From the NCBI GenBank assembly GCA_031429035.1, contig JANOYU010000061.1:45895-109894 (forward strand): DNA of 64,000 bases, written 5' to 3'. Under the pieces are notes generated by a model. It did not search any database and was not told the origin of the DNA. It worked only from the letters and a program-made list of their open reading frames with translations. Positions 44,907 to 53,465 of the stretch are shown here, one piece after another; within the stretch, counting starts at the first letter, position 1, and every line of letters begins with the position of its first letter. The DNA comes from Methylotenera_A sp031429035 (GTDB lineage Bacteria; Pseudomonadota; Gammaproteobacteria; Burkholderiales; Methylophilaceae). The position numbers and the translations under genes were made by a program.

Positions 44907-45044
44907 TTGCGCATTATAACTGGCTTAAATTGAACAAAATAGAGGATATATGCGAAATTAGCGCTTTAATGCAGAGCGGGCTATTGGATGTTGGCTATGC
45001 AATTGATAGAATAGCGTTTTTACTAACTGTTTAAAGTCAACATA

Positions 45045-46049
45045 ATGAAAATTCACAATGCTTTGTTATTCAAAATAATCGCGCCCATGGTTTTGGTTCT
45101 TGCTTTTGCATCGCCTTTATTTGCAGATGAGCTAAAAGATATTTCGCAAATGGCCGAAAATGGCCAGCAAGCCGCCGCGCTAGAGCGTATTAATACCTAC
45201 CTTGCAGCCAACCCAAAAGATGCGCAAGCCATGTTTATGAAAGGCATTATTTTGGCCGAAAGCGGCAAGCGCGAAGAGGCGATTAAAGCATTTACTGATT
45301 TAACTGAAAAATACCCTAACCTACCAGAACCTTACAATAATTTAGCCGTATTACACGCCGATGCTGGCCAATATGATAAAGCCAGAAAAGCCCTTGAAAC
45401 TGCCATAAAAACCCACCCAAGTTATGCCACTGCGCACGAAAATTTAGGCGATATTTATGCGCGCATGGCGTCAGAGGCTTACGATAAAGCGCTGCAACTA
45501 GATGGCGGCAATACCCGCGCGCAAAGCAAGTTATCGCTAATTAAAGATTTATTTGGCACAGGCAATAAAACTACCATTGCAGCAAAAGTGCCCGATGCAA
45601 AAACTGCAAAAACAGATACCAAACCAATTCGCCCAGCGGACAAAAAAGCTGATGCCGCTAAAGCTGAGCCAGCAAAAGCCGATCCAGTAGCTAACGTTGC
45701 ATCTGGTGATGAGCAAAGCATAATGGATGCCGTCAACAATTGGGCTAAAGCTTGGTCTGGCAAAAATTTAGATGGTTATTTTGCCAGTTATGCCGATAGC
45801 TTTAAACCGGCCAAGGGCGAAAGCCGCAAAGGCTGGGAGCAAACCCGCCGCGAGCGTATTGGTAAACCTGCCAGCATTAATGTAGAAATTACCAACCCAA
45901 AAGTAGTGCTTGAAGGCGCAGATGCAGCAAAAATGAGCTTTAAGCAAATATATACTGCGGGCGGTAAACCAATTCGCACTAACAAAACGTTAATACTTAA
46001 AAAGGCTAACGGTGCTTGGCTCATCGACCAAGAAATCGCATCGAACTAA
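45045..46049 (+). CDS. Exported TPR protein with Cds6/NTF2-like C-terminal domain
   Basis: The 334 aa protein has a signal peptide (ending near FADE), TPR units over about residues 30-160 (AMFMKGIILAESGKREEAIK, PEPYNNLAVLHADAGQYDKA, ATAHENLGDIYARM), a Lys/Ala/Pro/Asp-rich linker, and a C-terminal domain of about 110 residues (VNNWAKAWSGKNLDGYFASY...WLIDQE). That last domain resembles the Cds6/NTF2-like domain found at the ends of L,D-transpeptidases. The next gene, 27 bp downstream, encodes such an enzyme with a related C-terminal domain, so a joint role in the cell wall is likely (inference). Confidence 0.85.
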   Translation: MKIHNALLFKIIAPMVLVLAFASPLFADELKDISQMAENGQQAAALERINTYLAANPKDAQAMFMKGIILAESGKREEAIKAFTDLTEKYPNLPEPYNNLAVLHADAGQYDKARKALETAIKTHPSYATAHENLGDIYARMASEAYDKALQLDGGNTRAQSKLSLIKDLFGTGNKTTIAAKVPDAKTAKTDTKPIRPADKKADAAKAEPAKADPVANVASGDEQSIMDAVNNWAKAWSGKNLDGYFASYADSFKPAKGESRKGWEQTRRERIGKPASINVEITNPKVVLEGADAAKMSFKQIYTAGGKPIRTNKTLILKKANGAWLIDQEIASN

Positions 46050-46076
46050 TCGCAGGAATGGTCTATATAAGCTTAA

Positions 46077-47363
46077 ATGTTATTGATTGAAAAAGTGAAT
46101 TTTTTAAAAGCTGTTTTTGTAGCCGCAGGTATTTTGTTGCCTTGGAATGCCACTGCAATTAATCACGGCAGCATGACAGACCAACTTTTAAGCAAGCGGC
46201 TTGGCAATAATATGGTAGAAAGTTTGCTGGTTAAAAGCCTACTAGAAATTACTGAAGGCAAAACCAAGCAAGCTTTTAGCACTGTAAACGAGTTGATAAA
46301 AGCTGCGCCAAATTTTAAGCTGGCTTATTTAATTCGTGGTGATTTACTGAGTGCGCAAGCACGCGCACTGGAAACCTTTGGTGATTCAAGCGCAACCAAA
46401 GCAGATGGCGCCCCTAGCGCCGAAGAGCTAAAAGGCTTGCGTGACGAAGCGCGCACCCGTATTGAATATTATTTATCGACCAAAAAAATATCGCAACAAC
46501 CCAATTTGATGGTGGAATTTGGCCAAGGACAATCGCATTTAATTGTAGTAGACACCTCTAAATCGCGCTTATTTTTGTATAAAAAAGTAGATAACGGCCT
46601 GTTATATGTTGCAGATTACTACATCACTATAGGTAAAAATGGCGCTGACAAACAAACTGAGGGCGATAAACGCACCCCTTTAGGCTTGTATTTTGCTGGT
46701 GCAAAGTTAAATCGTCAGCTAGACGATTTTTACGGCAACGGTGCTTACCCACTAAATTACCCCAACGAGTTAGATCAACACCAAAATAAAAACGGCTCTG
46801 GTATTTGGTTACATGGCACGCCCACCAACACTTACAGCCGCCCACCGCGCGCCAGTGATGGCTGTGTTGTGCTGAGTAACCCAGATTTAAACGCATTAGC
46901 GCCTATTTTACAAACAGGCAAAACGCCCGTCATTATTGGCAGCAGTATAGAATGGTTAGAAAACGATGCTTTTAAACAAAAATTAGAGGCGCAACAAGCA
47001 GATAAAACTGCGCTAAAAAATGCCATTGAAGATTGGCGCAAAGACTGGGTGGCACAAAATACCGATGCCTATTTAAGCCATTATTCTAAAAAGTTTTTTT
47101 ATAGCGATGGTGATTTGCAAAAATGGGCAGATTACAAACGCAGCATTCAAGCCAGCAAACCCAAGGTAGCCATTGATATTAACGATATTAGCCTGTTTGG
47201 CTACCCTGGTGAGCACAAAGCGCACGGCTTAACTGAGCCTATGGTGGTGGTGAATTTTGAACAAGATTTTAGAAGCCCTAGTTTGCAAAACAAGATGCGC
47301 AAACGCCAATATTGGATAAATGAAGATAACTCTTGGAAAATAATTTACGAAGGTGCTGGTTAA
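46077..47363 (+). CDS. L,D-transpeptidase (YkuD) with Cds6-like C-terminal domain
   Basis: Predicted periplasmic cell-wall cross-linking or lipoprotein-anchoring enzyme of 428 aa. The signal peptide ends near ATAIN. An N-terminal part is helical. The YkuD domain (about residues 160-295) has HLIVVDTSKSRLFLYKK and the catalytic HGTPTNTYSRPPRASDGCVVLSNPDL with the active His and Cys. The C-terminal approximately 110 residues (IEDWRKDWVAQNTDAYLSHYS...WKIIYEG) are related to the end of the upstream TPR protein. It overlaps the cyclophilin gene (TAATG), so translation is coupled. Confidence 0.9.
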   Translation: MLLIEKVNFLKAVFVAAGILLPWNATAINHGSMTDQLLSKRLGNNMVESLLVKSLLEITEGKTKQAFSTVNELIKAAPNFKLAYLIRGDLLSAQARALETFGDSSATKADGAPSAEELKGLRDEARTRIEYYLSTKKISQQPNLMVEFGQGQSHLIVVDTSKSRLFLYKKVDNGLLYVADYYITIGKNGADKQTEGDKRTPLGLYFAGAKLNRQLDDFYGNGAYPLNYPNELDQHQNKNGSGIWLHGTPTNTYSRPPRASDGCVVLSNPDLNALAPILQTGKTPVIIGSSIEWLENDAFKQKLEAQQADKTALKNAIEDWRKDWVAQNTDAYLSHYSKKFFYSDGDLQKWADYKRSIQASKPKVAIDINDISLFGYPGEHKAHGLTEPMVVVNFEQDFRSPSLQNKMRKRQYWINEDNSWKIIYEGAG

Positions 47364-47974
47364 TGAACACTGTTTTGAATCAATTTAAAGCCTTATTTTT
47401 AGTTTTTACACTTGCCCTGACAACCAATATCCATGCGGCTTCCAGCGCAGCTGCTGCTACATTGCCAACTGTGGTTTTTGAAACATCCCAAGGTAATTTT
47501 ACGGTAGAGCTTTACCCCGAAAAAGCGCCAAAGACAGTGGCAAATTTTTTACAATATGTAAAAGATGGGTTTTATGAAAACACAATATTTCACCGCGTGA
47601 TTAACCGCTTCATGATTCAAGGTGGTGGTTTTGAGCGTGACATGACAGAAAAAAGCACCCGTGCGCCGATTGTAAATGAAGCAGGTAACGGCTTACTAAA
47701 CGATGTTGGCACCATTGCTATGGCGCGCACTGCAGACCCTGATTCTGCCACAGCACAATTTTTTGTTAACTTAAATGACAATCAGTTTTTAAACTTTACT
47801 GGGCCAGACCCAGAATCAATTGGTTATTGCGTGTTTGGCAAAGTCACCAGTGGCTTAGAAGTTGTACAAAAAATTGGTGTGGTACAAACCACTTTTATCG
47901 GAAGAAACGCTGATGTACCCGTTAAAGCCATCACCATCAAAAGCGTTAAATTAGTGGCCGAAGCCGCTAAGTAG
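47363..47974 (+). CDS. ppiA: Periplasmic peptidyl-prolyl cis-trans isomerase (cyclophilin)
   Basis: Cyclophilin-type PPIase helping fold exported proteins. I start at the ATG at 47363 (MNTVLNQFKALFL), giving 203 aa with a signal peptide; an open frame upstream runs into the transpeptidase gene. The cyclophilin domain shows FHRVINRFMIQGGGFERDM and ATAQFFVNLNDNQFLNF, then GYCVFGKVTSGLEVV. The start overlaps the transpeptidase stop by one base. The end of the signal peptide is encoded by a palindrome copy (T-N-I-H-A-A-S-S). It is followed by the cytoplasmic paralogue ppiB. Confidence 0.93.
   Translation: MNTVLNQFKALFLVFTLALTTNIHAASSAAAATLPTVVFETSQGNFTVELYPEKAPKTVANFLQYVKDGFYENTIFHRVINRFMIQGGGFERDMTEKSTRAPIVNEAGNGLLNDVGTIAMARTADPDSATAQFFVNLNDNQFLNFTGPDPESIGYCVFGKVTSGLEVVQKIGVVQTTFIGRNADVPVKAITIKSVKLVAEAAK
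47412..47449 (+). repeat. Palindrome copy in the ppiA signal peptide
   Basis: TTGCCCTGACAACCAATA and TCCATGCGGCTTCCAGCGCA match the element with a few changes. It is read A-L-T-T-N-I-H-A-A-S-S, the standard frame, and covers the predicted signal-peptidase site. Confidence 0.75.
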
Positions 47975-48041
47975 CAGGCTTTTGGCTTTCAACTTTTCAT
48001 TCAAAATTTAGTATTCAATTTTTAATATATAAGGATTTATT

Positions 48042-48533
48042 TTGGTCAAACTATCTACCAATTTTGGCGATATCACACTTGAACTAGACGCAGAAAAAGC
48101 GCCGATTACGGTGGCTAATTTTTTGCAATATGTTGAAAGCGGCCATTATGATGGCGTAATTTTTCACCGTGTGATTGATGGCTTTATGATTCAAGGTGGT
48201 GGTTTTGACGCAGATATGAAGCAGAAAAAAACCAAGGCTGAAATTAAAAATGAAGCTGATAACGGCTTAAGTAACGATAAGTACACCGTTGCCATGGCGC
48301 GTACATCTATTCCAGATTCTGCCGGCAGCCAATTTTTTATTAACGGCACCGATAACGATTTTTTAAATCACACCGGCAAAACATCTAGCGGCTGGGGTTA
48401 TTGCGTGTTTGGCAAAGTGGTTGCAGGCATGGATGTGGTAGATAAAATAAGTAAAGTAAAAACTACCAGCAAAGCTGGTCACCGCGACGTACCTGCCGAC
48501 GCTGTTATCATCGAAAAAGCTAGCGTAATATAA
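48042..48533 (+). CDS. ppiB: Cytoplasmic peptidyl-prolyl isomerase (cyclophilin)
   Basis: Cyclophilin PPIase of 163 aa without a signal peptide. It starts at TTG 48042; the AAGGA at 48031-48035 sits 6 bases upstream and decides this start, as the next ATG is deep in the fold. FHRVIDGFMIQGGGFDADM, AGSQFFINGTDNDFLNH and GYCVFGKVVAGMDVVDKI mark the fold. It is close in sequence to the upstream ppiA, so the pair likely came from a duplication followed by loss or gain of the export signal. Confidence 0.95.
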   Translation: MVKLSTNFGDITLELDAEKAPITVANFLQYVESGHYDGVIFHRVIDGFMIQGGGFDADMKQKKTKAEIKNEADNGLSNDKYTVAMARTSIPDSAGSQFFINGTDNDFLNHTGKTSSGWGYCVFGKVVAGMDVVDKISKVKTTSKAGHRDVPADAVIIEKASVI

Positions 48534-48580
48534 TTTTAATATTGTCTAATTTTATAATATTTAGCCTTTAAAATTTGGGC

Positions 48581-49348
48581 ATGAATCACAGCTTATTTAT
48601 TTCTGATTTGCACTTATGTGACTCTCGGCCGAACATTACAACCGCGTTTATTCATTTTTTAGAACATACCGCCAGCCAAGCCCAAGCGCTGTATATATTG
48701 GGCGATTTGTTTGAATATTGGGCTGGCGATGATGCTATTTCAAATAATATTAGTGAAACCAATGTTATCGAAACAGCTGTAATTAAATCAGGTGCCCTGC
48801 AGGCCAGTATCCACGCGCTCTCCAGCCTTGCCAAAACCACTCCAGTGTTTTTTATGGCAGGAAACCGCGATTTTTTAATTGGTAACAAGTTTGAAAAAGC
48901 GACCGGCATTAAGATATTGCCAGACCCAAGCTTAATAATACTCTATGGCAAACCTGTTTTACTAAGCCATGGCGATGCACTTTGTACTGACGACACTGCC
49001 TACCAAACTTTTCGTCAAGAAGTACGTAGCCCAGCCTGGCAAGCCCAATTTTTAAGCCAACCATTACAGCAACGTATTGATTATATTGAACAGCTGCGCG
49101 CAAAAAGCGAGCAAGCCAAATCGACTAAATCGATGCAAATTATGGATGTGAATGAAGCTGCAGTTGCGAATTTACTTCAGCAGTATGATTACCCACCGTT
49201 ATTTATTCATGGCCACACGCATCGGCCTCAAGCGCATGAATACTTGCTTGCAGGGCATGCCTGCAAACGCGTTGTGTTAGGTGATTGGTATGAGCAAGGT
49301 AGCTATTTGCGACTAGATGTAAACGGCTGCCATAGCCATACGTTGTAA
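48581..49348 (+). CDS. lpxH: UDP-2,3-diacylglucosamine pyrophosphatase LpxH
   Basis: Lipid A synthesis enzyme that hydrolyses UDP-2,3-diacylglucosamine at the membrane surface. I start at the ATG at 48581 (MNHSLFISDLHL); a TTG two codons upstream is possible. The metallophosphoesterase motifs are ISDLHL, LGDLFEYWAGDD, MAGNRDFLIG, LSHGDALCTDD and HGHTHRPQAHE, all expected for LpxH. The length (255 aa) fits. Two palindrome-family copies lie inside, one read L-Q-A-S-I-H-A-L, and one in the opposite orientation just after HGHTHRP. Confidence 0.95.
   Translation: MNHSLFISDLHLCDSRPNITTAFIHFLEHTASQAQALYILGDLFEYWAGDDAISNNISETNVIETAVIKSGALQASIHALSSLAKTTPVFFMAGNRDFLIGNKFEKATGIKILPDPSLIILYGKPVLLSHGDALCTDDTAYQTFRQEVRSPAWQAQFLSQPLQQRIDYIEQLRAKSEQAKSTKSMQIMDVNEAAVANLLQQYDYPPLFIHGHTHRPQAHEYLLAGHACKRVVLGDWYEQGSYLRLDVNGCHSHTL
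48791..48828 (+). repeat. Palindrome copy inside lpxH, forward orientation
   Basis: GTGCCCTGCAGGCCAGTA and TCCACGCGCTCTCCAGCC follow the element with scattered changes. It is read A-L-Q-A-S-I-H-A-L-S-S, the standard frame, over a surface helix before the GNRD motif. Confidence 0.65.
49225..49260 (-). repeat. Palindrome copy inside lpxH, reverse orientation
   Basis: CCTCAAGCGCATGAATACT and TGCTTGCAGGGCATGC match the reverse complement of the element, with GCTTGCAGGGCATG exact. It is read H-E-Y-L-L-A-G-H-A-C. This is the clearest intragenic copy in the opposite orientation relative to its gene. Confidence 0.7.
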
Positions 49349-49379
49349 CTGAATCACCTTTTGCTAGCGCTGCTACAGC

Positions 49380-49652
49380 ATGATAAAAAAAATACTCATA
49401 TGCACCAACCACCGCGCTAACCTAAACAACCCATCTTGCGCAGGGCGTGGCAGCCAACATATACGCGAAACGCTAAGCCAAGCGTTAGATAACAATGGGT
49501 TGAAAATTACGATTGAAGAATCGCCATGCATGGGCTTTTGTGATGTGGGCCCTAACCTGCGTTTAGTGCCAAATGGGCAGTTTTTTCATGAAGTTTCGGC
49601 AAATAAAATAGCTAGCATTGTAAAAGCTGCTAAAAAATTTAATGCCAATTAA
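49380..49652 (+). CDS. Thioredoxin-fold [2Fe-2S] ferredoxin-like protein
   Basis: The 90 aa protein has the thioredoxin-like ferredoxin pattern C8, C20 (NPSCAGRGS) and C50, C54 (SPCMGFCDVGP), which should hold a [2Fe-2S] cluster. Such small proteins occur as electron carriers or as relatives of the NuoE subunit. No partner oxidoreductase is adjacent. It follows lpxH by about 31 bp on the same strand and is convergent with the GAF-HD-GYP gene, with almost no gap. Confidence 0.85.
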   Translation: MIKKILICTNHRANLNNPSCAGRGSQHIRETLSQALDNNGLKITIEESPCMGFCDVGPNLRLVPNGQFFHEVSANKIASIVKAAKKFNAN

Positions 49653-49658
49653 AACTAT

Positions 49659-51272
49659 TTAAGCTAGATAACCAGGAATATTGGCAATATTCACTTCATC
49701 TATTTGCTCTGGTTCTAAAAATTTTTCTGCATAGCGCAAATAAATTTCTTCACTAATAAATAAATCAAAAATATCTGGGTCAATGTGGTTATCTAAACGC
49801 ATTTTACCTAAAATTGCTAAGGTTTCAGACAGTGTTTTGGCCTTTTTATACGGCCTGTCTTTAGAAGTCAGCGCTTCAAAAATATCAGCAATACCCATCA
49901 TGCGCGCAGGTATCGACATTTGCTCACGCGTTAGCCCTTTGGGGTAGCCTTTGCCATCCATGCGTTCGTGGTGGCCGCCAGCATACTCGGGCACACGGCG
50001 TAAATCTTTCGGGTAAGGCAGCGCTTCTAACATATTAATCGTTACCACAATGTGGTTATTAATGACTGCACGCTCTTCTGGCGTCAGCGTGCCGCGCTCA
50101 ATTGTCAGGTTATAGGCTTCATTGTCAGTTAAAAATTTAACGCTTTGGCCAGAATCATTTTTATATTCGTAATTGGCAATTTCCTTCACGCGTTGCATGT
50201 CTTCTGGCTTCATAAATTCAGTGCCAAAATTTACCTTACGAATAAAGTTTTTGTCATCGTCCAACTGTTTTTTTATCACATTCGTGTCATGGGTAATTTG
50301 TTTAATATTGGCGGGTTTACCACTCAATAATACTTTGTGCAAATAAGTGTTTTCGCGCTGTGTTTTCAGCAACTCAAACCGATGATCGACCAAATGAATG
50401 CGGTCAAAAATAGTTTCCAATTTAGTCGCTTTATCCATGACCGATTCTGGCGTAGTCACCTTACCGCAATCGTGTAACCAAGCGGCAATATTCAGTTCGT
50501 AAATCTCGGCTTCACTCATGGTGAAATCTTTTAAAGCGCCTGTTTCAGTGGCAATCGCCGCTTTTGCCAACATCATGGTGAGTTCTGGCACGCGCTGACA
50601 ATGGCCACCTGTATAGGGTGATTTTTCGTCAATGGCGTCGGCGATTAACTTAATAAACGATTCAAATAAATGCTTTAAGCCAGCAATTAAGTTTTGATTG
50701 GTAAGCGCGACTGCCGCTTGCGAGGCAAGCGACTCTACTAAACGTTGGTGAGAATCTGAAAATGCGATAATTTGTTTGGTCATTGGGTCAATGGCATTAA
50801 TCAGTTGCAACACACCAATAATCTCATTTTCATGGTTTTTCATAGGCACCGTTAAAAATGATTTTGAGCGATAGCCCATTTTGTCATCAAATTTTTTGGT
50901 GCCAGAAAAATCAAAACCTTCAGTTAAATAAGCGTCGGCAATATTGACTGTGCTGGCATTCACCACGCTATAAGCCGCCACCATGTTGATGTTTGGCTTG
51001 CCATCATCAAGATAAATTGGTAGCGCTGGAAAGTTAATTTCTTGGCCAGTAGTGCCGCCCATTGCAATACCTAAGCTTTGCGTGCGCAAAATTTCAAACT
51101 TAAGTTTATTATCTTCGGTGACCAAATATAGCGTGCCGCCATCGGCATTGGTCAGCTCTTTTGCGCCCAACAATATCACCTCTAGCAAGCGGCGGCTGTC
51201 ACGTTCTGCCGATAGTGCAACGCCTATCGAATTAAGACGATCTAGTTGATTTAATAAATCGACAGATTGCAT
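49659..51272 (-). CDS. GAF-HD-GYP domain protein, probable c-di-GMP phosphodiesterase
   Basis: The protein is about 537 aa from the ATG at 51272 (MQSVDLL); a GTG three codons upstream is possible. An N-terminal GAF domain (about residues 10-175, sensing an unknown ligand) is followed by an HD-GYP domain: HCQRVPELTMMLAKAA, LHDCGKVTTPE (HD), INNHIVVT, and GGHHERMDGKGYPKGL (GYP), so the catalytic signature is complete and degradation of c-di-GMP is expected. It is the last gene of a run with FHA and PP2C genes upstream, 18 bp after the FHA stop. Confidence 0.92.
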   Translation of the reverse strand: MQSVDLLNQLDRLNSIGVALSAERDSRRLLEVILLGAKELTNADGGTLYLVTEDNKLKFEILRTQSLGIAMGGTTGQEINFPALPIYLDDGKPNINMVAAYSVVNASTVNIADAYLTEGFDFSGTKKFDDKMGYRSKSFLTVPMKNHENEIIGVLQLINAIDPMTKQIIAFSDSHQRLVESLASQAAVALTNQNLIAGLKHLFESFIKLIADAIDEKSPYTGGHCQRVPELTMMLAKAAIATETGALKDFTMSEAEIYELNIAAWLHDCGKVTTPESVMDKATKLETIFDRIHLVDHRFELLKTQRENTYLHKVLLSGKPANIKQITHDTNVIKKQLDDDKNFIRKVNFGTEFMKPEDMQRVKEIANYEYKNDSGQSVKFLTDNEAYNLTIERGTLTPEERAVINNHIVVTINMLEALPYPKDLRRVPEYAGGHHERMDGKGYPKGLTREQMSIPARMMGIADIFEALTSKDRPYKKAKTLSETLAILGKMRLDNHIDPDIFDLFISEEIYLRYAEKFLEPEQIDEVNIANIPGYLA

Positions 51273-51290
51273 GGCACGCACAACTTCTGG

Positions 51291-52097
51291 CTAAGCCAGA
51301 AAAAATTCCATTTTGATGCCAGACATATCAATCACATCGTGGTCATTTAGCGCTTGTGCTTGCAAGCCAATTTTTAGGCCATTCACTAAGGGCAAATTTT
51401 CGCCTTCTACATGGGTTATAAAATAACCATGTGGCCTTTTAGTCACCACTGCCACTTGCATGCCAGGCTTGCCCAAGGTGGTCAGTGCTTTGTTAAGCAG
51501 CAGCTCACGCCCCGCATTGTTGCCAGTTAGCATCTGTAATTTACCGATTATTTCTTTATTTTCTGCTACTTCTATAGCCACAACAATAGAGTTATCTTCG
51601 GTGTTGTTTTGCGCAGCGCTAGTTGTATCAGCAGGCACAGTTTCAACCACTGCCGCAGCTGTTGCTTCAGCACTTTTTTCTTCAGCACTTATTTCACCAG
51701 CACTTATTTCATCAGTGGCTTTTTCGCTAGACACTGCTTCTAATAACTTCGCAGGTCGCATCACTACCGTGTTTTCGAATCCGGCTTGGTTAGCAGGCGT
51801 TTTGGCTTGCGCAGGATTAGTATATAACAACTGGTATTTTCCAAATTCAATCACATCGTTGTGATGCAACACATGCTTTTTAACTGATTTATTATTCACC
51901 AAAGTACCGTTGGTGCTGTTTAAATCTTCTAAAAAAGAATCACTGCCGATGGTGGTAATGGCAGCGTGGTCGCCGCTAACAGCCAAATTATCAATGTGAA
52001 TATCGTTTGCTGGACGGCGGCCAATGGTCGTACGCTCTTTATCCAGCGTAAACTCCCCCAATATATTACCGTCTAGTGAAAATTGTAACTTTGCCAT
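51291..52097 (-). CDS. FHA-domain protein
   Basis: The 268 aa protein has an N-terminal forkhead-associated domain, which binds phosphothreonine peptides: TIGRRPANDIHIDNLAVSGDHAAI and LEDLNSTNGTLVNNK (about residues 25-75) are the signature. A low-complexity linker rich in Ala, Glu and Ser follows (about residues 110-180). The C-terminal part (about residues 185-268) looks like a second, degenerate FHA-like fold (NAGRELLLNKALTTLGKPG). It lies between the PP2C phosphatase gene and the GAF-HD-GYP gene, pointing to a phospho-dependent signalling module. Confidence 0.9.
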   Translation of the reverse strand: MAKLQFSLDGNILGEFTLDKERTTIGRRPANDIHIDNLAVSGDHAAITTIGSDSFLEDLNSTNGTLVNNKSVKKHVLHHNDVIEFGKYQLLYTNPAQAKTPANQAGFENTVVMRPAKLLEAVSSEKATDEISAGEISAEEKSAEATAAAVVETVPADTTSAAQNNTEDNSIVVAIEVAENKEIIGKLQMLTGNNAGRELLLNKALTTLGKPGMQVAVVTKRPHGYFITHVEGENLPLVNGLKIGLQAQALNDHDVIDMSGIKMEFFLA

Positions 52098-52139
52098 AAT
52101 TTGCCTTGTAAATTTGCGCGTTTATTTTTTTAATTTTGG

Positions 52140-52958
52140 TTAATGAGAATTAACCTTTAATAAATTTTTTACCCATGTTTTTTCTGCCATAAACGACTTT
52201 TTTATTGTTGTTAATACCACTGAAATATTATCTGTACCGCCATGCTCGTTCGCCATCTCAATTAGCTTATTAGCCGCGTCGCTCATATTACCATTTGCTA
52301 CTAAAATAATATTAGCTATCTCGACATCACTTAGCAAATCAGATAAACCGTCCGAACATAGTAAATAAATATCGTTTACCGCAACTGCAATTTCTTGCAA
52401 ATCCAATTCCACTTCAGCATCTATGCCCAATGCTCGCGTCACTAAATTTCTATTTTTTGAAACTTTAGCCTGCGCAACTGTCAACAAACCCGCATTAATT
52501 TGCTCTTGTACTAGTGAATGATCTTCGGTTAGTTGCGTCAGGGTCTCATCACGCAATCGGTACATACGCGAATCGCCAATATGACCTAATACCAATGTAT
52601 TATTTGTAAAAATTCCTGCTACCAAGGTGGTGCCCATACCTGCGCATTCCGGGTGAGTTTGCGATATATCGTAAATGGCTGCATTGGTTTTTTCTACGGC
52701 ACTTAACAACATTTGTGACTCTGGTAAAACGCCTGCTTTAGTGTTGCGTTTTTTATGTTGCATGGCGTCTGTCAATTCAGCCGCCACCATTAATACCGCA
52801 ATTTCACTGGCAACCTCACCGGCCTTGTAGCCGCCCATACCATCTGCCAATAGCACTAAGCCTATCGATAAATCACTTGCAACTGAATCTTCGTTGTGCT
52901 CCCGCAACATGCCTACATTGCTGAGTCTAACCACCTCAATTGCATTACTAACATCCAA
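52140..52958 (-). CDS. PP2C-type serine/threonine phosphatase
   Basis: Mn/Mg-dependent protein phosphatase of 272 aa. Motifs in order: SNVGMLREHNEDS near residue 13, LLADGMGGYKAGEVAS near residue 35, GMGTTLVAGIF, LGHIGDSRMYRL, LLCSDGLSDLL and GGTDNISVVL near the end, the full set of metal-binding PP2C motifs. No cognate Ser/Thr kinase is in the window. It starts 9 bp after nusB, and the FHA gene follows 42 bp after its stop. It may be co-transcribed with ribH-nusB. Confidence 0.94.
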   Translation of the reverse strand: MDVSNAIEVVRLSNVGMLREHNEDSVASDLSIGLVLLADGMGGYKAGEVASEIAVLMVAAELTDAMQHKKRNTKAGVLPESQMLLSAVEKTNAAIYDISQTHPECAGMGTTLVAGIFTNNTLVLGHIGDSRMYRLRDETLTQLTEDHSLVQEQINAGLLTVAQAKVSKNRNLVTRALGIDAEVELDLQEIAVAVNDIYLLCSDGLSDLLSDVEIANIILVANGNMSDAANKLIEMANEHGGTDNISVVLTTIKKSFMAEKTWVKNLLKVNSH

Positions 52959-52967
52959 AATAAATAC

Positions 52968-53465
52968 TCATTTATGTAGCTGTCTAAATTCTTGCGGCCG
53001 TGCAGCGGCGGCCACCTTATCTAACACGCCGTTAATATATTTATGTCCATCGGCCCCACCATATAGTTTAGCCAATTCAACACCTTCATTAATTGCCACG
53101 CGATACGGAATACTGGCATCAAACATGAGCTCAAAGCATGAAATACGCAAAATGGCGTGCTCTACCGGACTTAGTTCTTCGATTTTTCTATCGATAAATA
53201 CAGCAATTTGGCTATCTAACGCTTCAATTTTTTGTGTTACGCCCTCAAGCAGAGCCTTGAAATAAGCTTCATCAGCCTTAATGTACTCGGGGTCTTCTTG
53301 TGCATCTGCAATAATCTGTTTTAACTCGGAAGCATTTATCATGCCACGATAAACCGCCTTCAACACTAACTCGCGCGATTTACGGCGATTTTGGCTGACT
53401 TTTGGTTTTTTTACTACTTTAATTTCTGCCGCAACAACTGGCTTGGCGTGTCCCGTATCAATCAT
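52968..53465 (-). CDS. nusB: Transcription antitermination factor NusB
   Basis: RNA-binding factor that acts with NusE at rRNA operon boxA sites. The 165 aa protein has an N-terminal basic extension (KPKVSQNRRKSRELVLKAVY), then the helical fold with ILRISCFELMFDASIPYRVAINEGVELAKLYGGADGHKYINGVLDKVA, the NusB signature. It overlaps ribH by four bases, the classic ribH-nusB pair. Confidence 0.96.
   Translation of the reverse strand: MIDTGHAKPVVAAEIKVVKKPKVSQNRRKSRELVLKAVYRGMINASELKQIIADAQEDPEYIKADEAYFKALLEGVTQKIEALDSQIAVFIDRKIEELSPVEHAILRISCFELMFDASIPYRVAINEGVELAKLYGGADGHKYINGVLDKVAAAARPQEFRQLHK

Noticed and set aside
51351..51380. TTGCAAGCCAAT near the FHA gene end
   Set aside because: Short match without the loop or second arm; likely natural coding sequence (G-L-Q-A-Q-A).
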